Shown: piece by piece, positions 17,615 through 26,522 of the stretch
How positions within the stretch are numbered: the first letter of the stretch is position 1
Layout of the letters: each line of letters opens with the position of its first letter
Made by a program: the position numbers and the translations under genes
NCBI RefSeq assembly: GCF_001723605.1
Contig: NZ_CP017111.1
Coordinates: forward strand, 558,001 to 622,000
DNA: 64,000 nucleotides
Direction: 5' to 3'
Source of the DNA: Sulfurospirillum halorespirans DSM 13726
Lineage (GTDB): Bacteria > Campylobacterota > Campylobacteria > Campylobacterales > Sulfurospirillaceae
Notes under the pieces: model-generated
Told to the model about the DNA's origin: nothing
What the model saw: the letters and a program-made list of their open reading frames with translations, nothing else
Database searches by the model: none

Positions 17615-18069
17615 TAAAAATTCTCAACAAACTGATCAAACGTTTTCGGCAGCTCTATTGCTTTTATTTCAAGTCTTTTTTGGATAAAGACGATGTTTGG
17701 CCTGCTTTTATTCCAAAAAAGTGCCCCAAAATACTTCTCATCGGAGAGAAGTTTGCGGTAGTTGTTGGTAAAAAAGAGTCGGTTTGTATTATCGCATAAA
17801 CTCTCTTTTTCGACAGCTTTATTGACAAAAACAAAATTGGATGTTTCACATTTTGAACTCAGTGTAAAATATTTTGAATAGACCTTTTCTTCCATCTCTG
17901 ACATGTGTGGAATAAAGAGCTTTATCTTTCCATGCAGCGAAGCCGTAGCAATTTCAGCAATAATTTTTGCTTCAAGCTCAACCTCTTTACTATAGGGCTG
18001 TACCAAAAAAGTATAGTTTTCAGAACTCAAAAAGCTTAAAAGAGTAAAAAGAAGGATAAGTACTCTCAT
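17614..18069 (-). CDS. Small secreted protein, putative periplasmic regulator of the GGDEF-EAL protein
   Basis: A 151-residue protein with a signal peptide (MRVLILLFTLLSFLSS) and no membrane segment in the mature part. It contains two Cys (in SKCETSN and SLCDNTN) that could form a disulfide, and ends with NIVFIQKRLE and FDQFVENF. The order barrel - small periplasmic protein - membrane GGDEF protein recalls the YfiBNR logic, where a periplasmic protein holds an inner-membrane cyclase in check. I do not see clear similarity to YfiR itself. Both ends overlap neighbouring genes as TAATG, so expression is tightly coupled. The start at 18069 rather than 18081 follows from that coupling. Confidence 0.7.
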   Translation of the reverse strand: MRVLILLFTLLSFLSSENYTFLVQPYSKEVELEAKIIAEIATASLHGKIKLFIPHMSEMEEKVYSKYFTLSSKCETSNFVFVNKAVEKESLCDNTNRLFFTNNYRKLLSDEKYFGALFWNKSRPNIVFIQKRLEIKAIELPKTFDQFVENF

Positions 18070-19973
18070 TAGAATACCCACCTTATTGAGAAGGTGACAC
18101 TTCGATCGTTATCATCTAAAGCAAAAATAGCGCCATCTGGTCTTTCTGAGTAGAGCGATTTGGTTGATTTATCTAAAATATTGGAGGCTTTAATGCTGTA
18201 GCTAAGATCTTTGGTAACATGATAGGTCGCACCAAGGCTCATGTCAAAGCTATCGGGAATATCAAGACCCAAGTATTCATACCCATTTCGATAGATAATC
18301 GAAGTAAAGTAATCAAACTTCTGGTACCCTCCCATAAATTTTACATAACCCCCTTTTGTGGAGTTGTTAATGGCTTCACTGAGCGTGGATGTATAGTAAT
18401 TTAAGTGGATTTTATCTCGTTTGGAGAAGCTGTATTCATAGTCAAAAAGAAGTCCATCTGTTTTAATTCTGTGATCAACATTGATAAACCCAACGGGTGT
18501 GAGATAGAGAAAATCATCAATCTCCACATGATCAAACGTCACCCCAAATTTTGAGTTACCTTCGGTATAAACACCTTCTAATGAGTAGATATAGTACTGT
18601 TGCGATGTGAGTGCTGGCTTACTGGTATCGGCATAATCAACGTTATAAAAAGAAGGCGCTAGAGCTGTTTGGGTGTAAAAGCTTTTAAAGCCCCAGTTAT
18701 CAGTAGGGGTGTAGATGGCTCCCACTCGCAACAGTGTCTCTGAACTGTCTTTCAAATAGGCATTTCGGTCGTAATAATCAAGTTTTGTGTTAGCGACTAA
18801 AATGAGGTCATCTTGAAGTTTATAGCTGTCTTGAAAGAGGATCGACGAGGTGGTCTCTTCATCAAAACTATTGTAATGTCCTACACTGTTTGTTTGATTG
18901 ATAAAATTGGTGGTCTCACGATTTTGCACATCGTAAGTTTTATTTTTAACATTGAGTGCTGCGATAAATGAGTTGTTCTCGGTGTCAAATGATTTGGAGA
19001 GATAAGCATTCGTTTTGACAAAGCGTAGATCTTCTGTAAAATTTTTAGGGATGCTCAATGGATTAGAGAAATTAATAACAGGAATGACGTCGATACCTTG
19101 TGCATTGGCTTCCTCGTAACTTCGATCATTCACATCAACTGAGAGGTTGACTTTAAGGGATTTGTCTTCTAAGAAAGAGTGTGTGACATCAACAAAAAAA
19201 TCTTTCGAGAGACTCTTCCCACTATTGGGTGTGGCATCAAATGCAAGGCCAGTGTAGTTGTTTTTAGAGACATCGGTATAGCCCATATTGATTTTTGTGG
19301 TTTCGTTGCTAATGTCAGCATAGAAGTATTGTTTTGTGCCATTGCTATTAAGTTTTTGACCGTTATAAATGGAGGTATATTTGATCTTTTCTTGATTCAA
19401 GAACATCAAATAAGACCAGCCATTTTCAAAACTGGAAGAATTGGTAAAACTTTGTGAGTTAGAGCCTTTAGAGGTAATCCAGCTATTGATCTCAGAACTA
19501 TTCTCTTTGAGCGCGGATTTGGTGTAGATGCGTACAAAATAGATGCCCGTCTCATTACCATACGAAAATGAGCTCTCTCCATAATAAATTTCAACGTGAT
19601 CAACAAAATCTAAGGGTAAATCGCCCCAAGAGAGGGAAGTGGATTGATCGTAGCCTGAACTGATTTCATGGTCGTTAATAAAGAAGCGAAAAAAGCCGCT
19701 GGTGGTTGTTTTAGAACCTGTGAGCGAGTAGTTGGTGAGTCCAAATTGGTTGGTATTGATGTTAAAAAGAGGCAGCTCTTTTAAAATATCGTTGAGCTTG
19801 GTGTATTGCATGAGGCGGATCTCTTTTTGAGAATAAATCACCACATGCCCGATCTTTTCATTGACGGTTTGCAAAGAGTTATCGGACGTTGATTTATACT
19901 CTTGCAAGAGTGCATCAAGTGAGTCAGAAAAGAGCAGACTACTAAGGAGTCCAAGCAGCACAATAATCTTCAT
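18069..19973 (-). CDS. TonB-receptor-like outer-membrane barrel with plug domain
   Basis: 634 residues: a signal peptide (IIVLLGLLSSLLFSDS), then a plug-like domain (VNEKIGHVVIYSQKEI, DILKELPLFNIN, FFINDHEIS, HVEIYYG), then about 480 residues of alternating amphipathic strands ending in an aromatic residue (FSIRWVF), the outer-membrane insertion signal. The plug resembles TonB-dependent receptors but I see no convincing TonB box. It heads an operon with the periplasmic protein and the GGDEF-EAL protein, so it may serve as a sensor rather than, or as well as, a transporter. Ligand unknown. Confidence 0.82.
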   Translation of the reverse strand: MKIIVLLGLLSSLLFSDSLDALLQEYKSTSDNSLQTVNEKIGHVVIYSQKEIRLMQYTKLNDILKELPLFNINTNQFGLTNYSLTGSKTTTSGFFRFFINDHEISSGYDQSTSLSWGDLPLDFVDHVEIYYGESSFSYGNETGIYFVRIYTKSALKENSSEINSWITSKGSNSQSFTNSSSFENGWSYLMFLNQEKIKYTSIYNGQKLNSNGTKQYFYADISNETTKINMGYTDVSKNNYTGLAFDATPNSGKSLSKDFFVDVTHSFLEDKSLKVNLSVDVNDRSYEEANAQGIDVIPVINFSNPLSIPKNFTEDLRFVKTNAYLSKSFDTENNSFIAALNVKNKTYDVQNRETTNFINQTNSVGHYNSFDEETTSSILFQDSYKLQDDLILVANTKLDYYDRNAYLKDSSETLLRVGAIYTPTDNWGFKSFYTQTALAPSFYNVDYADTSKPALTSQQYYIYSLEGVYTEGNSKFGVTFDHVEIDDFLYLTPVGFINVDHRIKTDGLLFDYEYSFSKRDKIHLNYYTSTLSEAINNSTKGGYVKFMGGYQKFDYFTSIIYRNGYEYLGLDIPDSFDMSLGATYHVTKDLSYSIKASNILDKSTKSLYSERPDGAIFALDDNDRSVTFSIRWVF

Positions 19974-20015
19974 GGTTGAGTGCAAAATCCTTACATGTAA
20001 TTTATAAGCAATATT

Positions 20016-20021
20016 AGTATA
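20016..20021 (-). promoter_or_regulatory. Possible -10 for the barrel-periplasmic-GGDEF/EAL operon
   Basis: TATACT on the minus strand lies 42 bases upstream of the barrel ATG. A second weak element, TATAAA, lies at 20001-20006. A TTACATGTAA palindrome (19991-20000) would sit in the short leader. Confidence 0.35.
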
Positions 20022-20080
20022 GGAAAGAAGAGCTTAATAATCTCTATGGAAGAAGGAAAGTGTAATCTAATGGTAATAGA

Positions 20081-20506
20081 CTATAAAGATGCCCTCAACG
20101 TTTTAGCAGCACATACTTTACACATACCATTCATAACGATAAAACTATGACTAATATGAAAACCACTTCGCAAAGAAATTGTCTCTAAAAAGGGTTTTGT
20201 CTCCATAAACATATCTTCAACACTGCCGCATTCTGAACATAAAAGATGAATATGGGGTACTTTTTTTATCTCGTACTGCTGTTTTTGCTGTGGAAGTTTA
20301 ACCTCTTCTAAGATGTGAAATGAGATGAGGTCGTTGATATTTCGGTAAAGCGTTGCTTTGGACATCGTCGGGTATTTATGAAAAATGGAGTCGTAAAGTG
20401 TGTCAATATCGACATGTCCAAACTGATCGATTGAATCTAAAATCGCAAGTCTTTGGTGCGTTGATTTGAGATTGCTTGCTTTTAAAACGTCTTTAAACCG
20501 ATCCAT
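20081..20506 (-). CDS. Fur/PerR family metalloregulator
   Basis: 141 residues: an N-terminal winged helix (STHQRLAILDSI, DTLYDSIFHKYPTMSKATLYRNINDL) and a C-terminal metal/dimerisation domain with HIHLLCSECGS and MCKVCAA, the two CxxC pairs that bind structural zinc. It is divergent from a cytochrome c peroxidase gene, which favours a PerR-like peroxide sensor over an iron-sensing Fur. The family requires His and Asp/Glu ligands in the central HIH region; I cannot separate the subtypes from sequence alone. An AAAGGA ribosome-binding site precedes the ATG. Confidence 0.88.
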   Translation of the reverse strand: MDRFKDVLKASNLKSTHQRLAILDSIDQFGHVDIDTLYDSIFHKYPTMSKATLYRNINDLISFHILEEVKLPQQKQQYEIKKVPHIHLLCSECGSVEDMFMETKPFLETISLRSGFHISHSFIVMNGMCKVCAAKTLRASL

Positions 20507-20538
20507 CTGAATGCTGTCCTTTACATGTAATGTAAAAT

Positions 20539-20544
20539 TTTATA
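20539..20544 (-). promoter_or_regulatory. -10 element for the Fur/PerR-type gene
   Basis: TATAAA on the minus strand, 33 bases upstream of the regulator ATG, with a TTACATGTAA palindrome (20521-20530) in the leader. Confidence 0.4.
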
Positions 20545-20602
20545 GGAGCTGAACTTAATAAGATATTAACTATCCTATTTATTCCTCCAATATAATAAGA
20601 AA

Positions 20603-20620
20603 TAATTCTAAATAAGATTA
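20603..20620. promoter_or_regulatory. Candidate Fur/PerR-type operator dyad
   Basis: TAATTCTAAATAAGATTA matches its own reverse complement at 12 of 18 positions in a TAAT-n2-TA-n2-TA-n2-ATTA pattern. It is centred about 45 bases before the expected peroxidase transcript start (-10 TATACT at 20645-20650). The very AT-rich gap between a Fur-type gene and its likely target is where such an operator is expected. Assignment is by pattern only. Confidence 0.4.
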
Positions 20621-20644
20621 ATTACTATTTAAGATTTAAATTCA

Positions 20645-20650
20645 TATACT
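20645..20650 (+). promoter_or_regulatory. -10 element for the cytochrome c peroxidase gene
   Basis: TATACT 28 bases upstream of the ATG, followed by an AAAAAGGAGAAG ribosome-binding site. Confidence 0.5.
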
Positions 20651-20678
20651 TCTATCACAAACTTAAAAAGGAGAAGAA

Positions 20679-21707
20679 ATGCAAATTTCTAAGGTACTTA
20701 GCCTTTGTGCACTCAGTGCAACCGTTGTTTTCGGAGCAAACACGCTGGTAGATAAGGTGAAACAAAATGGAATCGAAGCCATTCCTGTAAGTCAACTGGA
20801 AGTTTTAAAGCTAATTGATGATCCTAAGGATCCAATCACAACTGCAAAAGTAGAACTGGGCAAAAAACTCTACTTTGATCCTCGTATGTCACGAAGTTCC
20901 ATCATTAGTTGTAACACCTGTCACAATCTTGCCACAGGAGGAACGGATGGCGTTAGTGCTGCAATTGGTCATGGTTGGACCGCCAACCCGCATCATCTCA
21001 ACTCTCCAACGGTTTATAACTCCGCTTTTTTTAAAGCACAATTTTGGGATGGCAGAAGCCCACACCTAGCCGATCAAGCACAAGGCCCTGTTCAAGCAGG
21101 TCCTGAGATGGCAGCACCTCCTAAATTGGTCGAAGAGCGCATTAACTCCATTCCTGCCTATGTGGAAGAGTTTAAAGGTGCGTATGGCGATAACGTGAAA
21201 ATTTCATTTGAGAAAATCACATCCACGATTGCCATTTTTGAAAAAACGTTGGTCACACCTTCGCGCTTTGATGATTTCCTCAATGGCAATGAAAACGCCC
21301 TGAGTAAAGCTGAAAAAGAGGGGTTGGAACTCTTTATGGATAAAGGGTGTGCGAGTTGTCATAATGGCATTGCCCTTGGAGGAACCATGCAACCGTTCCA
21401 AGTTGCTGGCAAATATAAATTTGCACAAGTCGGTGATTTCGTGGGCGATAAAAACGGGTTAGTCAAAACACCAACGCTTCGCAATATCACAGAAACAGCG
21501 CCATACTTCCACAATGGAGCGATTTGGACACTTAAAGACGCCATTAAAGAGATGGGAAGTACGCAGTTAGGTATTACGATTACAGATGCGGATAGTGCCA
21601 AGATTGAGACATTTCTCAAAGCACTAAAAGGGCGAAAACCTGTGGTGATTTACCCTGAGCTTCCTGAGAGCAGTGAGAAAACGCCAAAACCTGACGCAAA
21701 ACTTTAA
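20679..21707 (+). CDS. Periplasmic di-haem cytochrome c peroxidase
   Basis: 342 residues with a signal peptide (ending VVFGA) and two CxxCH haem c sites: CNTCH near residue 82 and CASCH near residue 226. The family reduces hydrogen peroxide to water in the periplasm with electrons from small c-type cytochromes fed by the quinol oxidation chain. The HNGAIWTLKDAIKEM segment and NPHHLNSPTVYN region are typical. Divergent from a Fur/PerR-type regulator with a dyad between them, consistent with peroxide- or iron-responsive control. Confidence 0.95.
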   Translation: MQISKVLSLCALSATVVFGANTLVDKVKQNGIEAIPVSQLEVLKLIDDPKDPITTAKVELGKKLYFDPRMSRSSIISCNTCHNLATGGTDGVSAAIGHGWTANPHHLNSPTVYNSAFFKAQFWDGRSPHLADQAQGPVQAGPEMAAPPKLVEERINSIPAYVEEFKGAYGDNVKISFEKITSTIAIFEKTLVTPSRFDDFLNGNENALSKAEKEGLELFMDKGCASCHNGIALGGTMQPFQVAGKYKFAQVGDFVGDKNGLVKTPTLRNITETAPYFHNGAIWTLKDAIKEMGSTQLGITITDADSAKIETFLKALKGRKPVVIYPELPESSEKTPKPDAKL

Positions 21708-21714
21708 TGAAGTG

Positions 21715-21743
21715 GTGCCTTCCTAGCAAACCTAGGAAGGCGC
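21715..21743. terminator. Hairpin between the peroxidase and nadD-rsfS genes
   Basis: GCCTTCCTAG (21717-21726) pairs perfectly with CTAGGAAGGC (21732-21741), loop CAAAC; the stem extends three more base pairs if one G-T pair is allowed. There is no T-run on either side, so it may act as a transcript-end stabiliser for the convergent genes rather than a classical terminator. Confidence 0.55.
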
Positions 21744-21753
21744 ATTGACAAAG

Positions 21754-22635
21754 CTACTCTACGCCTCTTACTTTTTTCATCTCGTCTTCGCGCTCTTTGA
21801 GGAAAAGTTCAAGATTGTATTTTTGACGATACGCGGGTGTCATAAGGTGAATTAAAATGTCTCCCATATCAATAACCGTCCAGTTATCATCGGCGTCAAC
21901 GTTTAAAAAACTCTCCCCCGCACCTTTGAGTTCGGTTTTGAGGTGATCTAAAAGTGAAAGACCATGTCTCTCGCCCATCGTGGTTGCAATCACAACCGTG
22001 TTGACAAAATAGTCTTTGCCTGTCATATCAAACACTTGTATCTCTTCTGCTTTTTTATCACTGAGTGCTGTGACAATTCTTTCGATTCTGCTATCCATTG
22101 GATTCCTTGTATAAAACGCCATCACTTCATTTTCGATGCTTTTGGGAATAAATCTTCGATCTAAAAATGAGCGGAGCTTTGAAGAACTGATATTAACATT
22201 AATTGGTAAAATTTTCAAGTCTTCAGGCGGGTGAAAAGCACCACGAGGTGCTACGACAAATTCTACGTGAGAGCAAAGCTCGTCATAGCGGTTCCATTTG
22301 GGCAAAGCGGTGAAACTGTCACTTCCCACAATGAGATAAATCTTGGCATTTTTGTAAAGATGCTTTACATGTAAAACCGTTTCAATCGTTGGAACCTGTC
22401 TTTTTTGATCGCATTCGTACGAAAAAATCTCTACTTTTTCCATGCCTTCAAACATCTTTGCAAGCCAACGTTGACGCATCGGAGCAGGGGCACAGAAGCT
22501 CTCTTTAAAAGGGCTTAAGTAAGTGGTTACAACTAAAAGTTTGTCAATATCAAGGATTTCAAGGGCTTTTTGGACGATGAGTTCGTGCCCTGTGTGCGGA
22601 GGATCGAAAGAGCCTCCAAAAATAGCTATGTTCAA
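21754..22635 (-). CDS. nadD-rsfS: NadD nicotinate-nucleotide adenylyltransferase joined in frame to RsfS ribosome silencing factor
   Basis: Residues 1-179 are NadD: FGGSFDPPHTGHELIVQKAL nucleotidyltransferase motif and ISSSKLRSFL near the end; it adenylylates nicotinate mononucleotide in NAD synthesis. Residues 180-293 are RsfS/Iojap: ALSDKKAEEIQVFDM, VIATTMGERH, and DNWTVIDMGDILIHLM; it binds L14 and blocks subunit joining in starvation. The two are usually separate neighbouring genes. No stop separates them here, yet AAGGA lies six bases upstream of an in-frame ATG at 22098, exactly where rsfS would start. Both a fusion and a free RsfS may be made. Confidence 0.92.
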   Translation of the reverse strand: MNIAIFGGSFDPPHTGHELIVQKALEILDIDKLLVVTTYLSPFKESFCAPAPMRQRWLAKMFEGMEKVEIFSYECDQKRQVPTIETVLHVKHLYKNAKIYLIVGSDSFTALPKWNRYDELCSHVEFVVAPRGAFHPPEDLKILPINVNISSSKLRSFLDRRFIPKSIENEVMAFYTRNPMDSRIERIVTALSDKKAEEIQVFDMTGKDYFVNTVVIATTMGERHGLSLLDHLKTELKGAGESFLNVDADDNWTVIDMGDILIHLMTPAYRQKYNLELFLKEREDEMKKVRGVE

Positions 22636-22690
22636 CGGTGTGTCTCCATGGACTTTAAACTTTTTTATACATCATTTTTGCTAAAATAAT

Positions 22691-22708
22691 TCGCTTTTCT
22701 AAAAGCGA
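22691..22708. repeat. Perfect inverted repeat between nadD-rsfS and gap
   Basis: TCGCTTTT and AAAAGCGA arms of eight bases are separated by CT. It lies just upstream of the gap -10 (TATTAT, 22726-22731) in the divergent promoter region, so it may be an operator rather than a terminator. Confidence 0.4.
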
Positions 22709-22725
22709 GTATGGATTAAAACGAC

Positions 22726-22731
22726 TATTAT
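22726..22731 (+). promoter_or_regulatory. -10 element for gap-pgk-tpiA
   Basis: TATTAT lies 16 bases upstream of the gap ATG, giving a leader of only about ten bases that still contains AAAGGAAG. The prfB gene has a very similar arrangement (TATTAT at 36715-36720). Confidence 0.4.
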
Positions 22732-22747
22732 ATCAAAAGGAAGACCT

Positions 22748-23746
22748 ATGGCACTCAAAATTGCTATAAATGGATTTGGTCGCATTGGAAGATGCGTTGC
22801 TAGAATTATTGATTCACGCGATGACGTTGAGCTCGTATGCGTTAACGATACGGCTGATCGTGCTATGACAAAACAGTTACTCAAATACGATAGCGTCCAT
22901 GGAGTTTTCCAAGGTCACGTTGAATTACTCGAAGATGATTATATGCAGATAGGAAAAGCAAACGTTAAAATGTTTTCAACCCGCGATCCTAAAGCTTTAA
23001 ATTTTGCAGATTACGGTGTCGATGTCGTTCTTGAATGTACGGGCGCACTTTTAACGCTCAAAGATACACAGGTTTTTATTGACAACGGCATCAAAAGAGT
23101 CGTCATGTCTGCTCCTGCAAAAGATGATACACCAACCTTTGTGATGGGTGTTAATGAACACACCTATGCAGGTCAGAGCATTGTTTCTAATGCCAGCTGT
23201 ACGACAAACTGTTTAGGACCTGTCGCCAAAATTTTGGACGATGCGTTTGGCATTGACAAAGGGTTGATGACAACCGTTCACTCGTATACCAACGATCAAA
23301 ATATTTTAGATGTCAAACACAGCAAAGATTTGCGTCGTGCACGTGCTGCTGCGATCAATATGATTCCAACGAGTACTGGAGCTGCTAAAGCGATTGGGCT
23401 GGTTCTTCCACACCTCAAAGGACGTTTGCACGGACAAAGTATACGTGTTCCAACACCGAACGTTTCGATGGTCGATCTCAACGTTCTTCTTAAAAAAGAG
23501 ACCACCAAAGAGGAGATCAATGCCCTCTTTACCGAGCAAGCCAATGGCAAACTCAAAGGCATTTTGGAAGTCGATGTGGAGCAGAGAGTTTCTCAAGATT
23601 TCGTCACCAGCACGCTCAGTTCCATTGTTGCCTTAGATCTTACACAAGTCATCGGCGGCACTATGGTCAAAGTGATGGCGTGGTATGACAATGAGTGGGG
23701 CTATTCAACCCGTTTGGTTGATATGGCTTTACATGTAAGCAAATAA
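22748..23746 (+). CDS. gap: Glyceraldehyde-3-phosphate dehydrogenase
   Basis: 332 residues, with NAD-binding INGFGRIGRCVARI at the start and the catalytic Cys in SNASCTTNCLGP near residue 152. It interconverts glyceraldehyde-3-phosphate and 1,3-bisphosphoglycerate. First gene of the run gap-pgk-tpiA, with pgk 15 bases downstream. The last codons contain TTACATGTAA read as Leu-His-Val. Confidence 0.98.
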   Translation: MALKIAINGFGRIGRCVARIIDSRDDVELVCVNDTADRAMTKQLLKYDSVHGVFQGHVELLEDDYMQIGKANVKMFSTRDPKALNFADYGVDVVLECTGALLTLKDTQVFIDNGIKRVVMSAPAKDDTPTFVMGVNEHTYAGQSIVSNASCTTNCLGPVAKILDDAFGIDKGLMTTVHSYTNDQNILDVKHSKDLRRARAAAINMIPTSTGAAKAIGLVLPHLKGRLHGQSIRVPTPNVSMVDLNVLLKKETTKEEINALFTEQANGKLKGILEVDVEQRVSQDFVTSTLSSIVALDLTQVIGGTMVKVMAWYDNEWGYSTRLVDMALHVSK

Positions 23747-23761
23747 ACGTAAGGATAAGGA

Positions 23762-24961
23762 ATGATTCGCTCCATTAGAGACCTCGATATTGCAGGTAAA
23801 AAAGTATTTATTCGTTGTGATTTCAATGTGCCTTTAGATGAATTTACCAATATCACGGATGACAGGCGTGTACGCTCTGCGATTCCTACGATTCGCTACT
23901 GCTTGGATCATGGCTGTTCGATTATTTTAGCCAGCCACTTGGGTCGCCCCAAAGGTGCTGTGGATGAAAAATATTCTTTAGCTCCCGTTCAAATGAGACT
24001 CAAACGCCTTTTGGATAAAGAGGTGCTTTTAAGCTCCGATGTCATCGGCAAAGACGCAATGGAAAAAGCGGCTGCGTTGCAACCAGGTGAAATTTTACTC
24101 TTAGAAAACCTTCGTTTTAGCAAGGGTGAAACGGCAAACGATGAAGAGTTTGCTAAAGCCCTTGCGGATATGGCAGAAGTGTACATCAACGATGCCTTTG
24201 GTGTGTGTCACCGTGCGCATGCTTCGGTGGAAGCCATTACGCACTATTTCAATGAAAAAAGTTCTGCCGCTGGTTTTTTACTTCAAAAAGAGGTTGAGTT
24301 TTCCAAAAACTTGCTTCGCCGTCCAACACGTCCGTTTGTCGCAGTTGTGGGTGGTAGTAAAGTCAGTGGAAAACTCCAAGCACTGGTAAATTTACTTCCT
24401 CGTGTCGATAAACTCGTTATTGGCGGCGGTATGGCGTTTACGTTTTTAAAAGCGCAAGGGCTTGATATTGGAAATTCATTGGTGGAAGATGAACTTCTAG
24501 ATGAAGCCAACCGCGTTATGGAAGAGGCAAAACGCTTGGGCGTTAAACTTTACTTGCCAGTGGATGTTGTGGCGGCACAAACCTGCTCACAAGACGCAAC
24601 GATCAAATTTGTGACGGTTCAAGAGATTCCTAAAGGCTGGATGGGCTTGGACATTGGGCCTGCAACATCACGTCTGTTTAGAGAAGCACTCGCCGATGCA
24701 CAAACGATTCTTTGGAATGGGCCGATGGGTGTTTTTGAGCTTGAAAAATTCTCCAAAGGCAGTTTCAAGATGTCTCATGTGATCGCAGAAGCGCACGCAA
24801 CAACCGTTGTGGGTGGTGGTGATACCGCCGATGTCGTCGCTCGTGCAGGTGACGCGGATGAGATGACCTTTATCTCCACAGGTGGGGGAGCGAGCTTAGA
24901 ATTGATCGAAGGCAAAGAGCTTCCTGGCGTTAAAGTACTGAGCCAAAGTGAGACTGAGTAA
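23762..24961 (+). CDS. pgk: Phosphoglycerate kinase
   Basis: 399 residues, normal length. Motifs: [12 protein letters not shown] at the start, [40 protein letters not shown] and the C-terminal [10 protein letters not shown] with [11 protein letters not shown]. It transfers phosphate between 1,3-bisphosphoglycerate and ADP. tpiA starts three bases after the stop. Confidence 0.98.
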   Translation: MIRSIRDLDIAGKKVFIRCDFNVPLDEFTNITDDRRVRSAIPTIRYCLDHGCSIILASHLGRPKGAVDEKYSLAPVQMRLKRLLDKEVLLSSDVIGKDAMEKAAALQPGEILLLENLRFSKGETANDEEFAKALADMAEVYINDAFGVCHRAHASVEAITHYFNEKSSAAGFLLQKEVEFSKNLLRRPTRPFVAVVGGSKVSGKLQALVNLLPRVDKLVIGGGMAFTFLKAQGLDIGNSLVEDELLDEANRVMEEAKRLGVKLYLPVDVVAAQTCSQDATIKFVTVQEIPKGWMGLDIGPATSRLFREALADAQTILWNGPMGVFELEKFSKGSFKMSHVIAEAHATTVVGGGDTADVVARAGDADEMTFISTGGGASLELIEGKELPGVKVLSQSETE

Positions 24962-24963
24962 GC

Positions 24964-25677
24964 ATGATCATTGCTTCAAATTTTAAAACCAATTACACCA
25001 GAGGCTCTGCAAAGGCGTTTATCCAAGCGATCCAAGCGTTTATTGCCAACACCAAAAGTGAGCAACAGGTCCGCATTTTTGCCCCCTTTACAGCGTTAGA
25101 TCGCTTTGATGAGGTTGCGACTCTTAAAGTGGGAGCACAAAATTTTTACCCTGTGCAAAATGGCTCCTTTACGGGCGAAATTGGCTTTGAACAGCTCGAA
25201 GAGTTTGGCATTCAAACCGTTTTGATCGGGCACAGTGAGAGACGTCATATCTTAAAAGAGTCCCAAAATTTGAGTGCACAGAAGTATGATTTTGCCAAAG
25301 CTAGGGAATCTGAGATTATCTATTGTATTGGTGAGCCTGCTGAGATTCGAGTGCAAGGCATTGATGCTGTGATGAGCTATCTTTGGGAACAGTTTGAAGG
25401 CATTGATATCAGCTACGACAAACTCATTATTGCGTATGAGCCTGTTTGGGCGATTGGCACGGGTTTAACGGCTAGCTTGGAAGACATTGAAGAGGTGTTA
25501 ACACGCCTACGTGATAAACTCTGTGCACCTCTGCTGTATGGCGGTAGCGTGAAAGTTGAAAACATTGAAACGATCTTACATGTAAACGCATGCGATGGTG
25601 TTTTAGTGGGAACGGCGAGTTGGAATGAAAATGCGTTTTGCGAGATGATTCGCATCGCAGATAACGTCAAAAAATAA
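24964..25677 (+). CDS. tpiA: Triosephosphate isomerase
   Basis: 237 residues, slightly short but usual for the phylum. Motifs: ASNFKTNYT at the start (Asn-Lys pair), LIGHSERRH with the catalytic His, AYEPVWAIGTG with the catalytic Glu, and LLYGGSVK and VLVGTASW near the end. Completes the gap-pgk-tpiA block, and fabI follows 15 bases on. Confidence 0.97.
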   Translation: MIIASNFKTNYTRGSAKAFIQAIQAFIANTKSEQQVRIFAPFTALDRFDEVATLKVGAQNFYPVQNGSFTGEIGFEQLEEFGIQTVLIGHSERRHILKESQNLSAQKYDFAKARESEIIYCIGEPAEIRVQGIDAVMSYLWEQFEGIDISYDKLIIAYEPVWAIGTGLTASLEDIEEVLTRLRDKLCAPLLYGGSVKVENIETILHVNACDGVLVGTASWNENAFCEMIRIADNVKK

Positions 25678-25688
25678 GAGGAGAGTGA

Positions 25689-26513
<825 letters not shown>

Positions 26514-26522
26514 GGAAATCGC

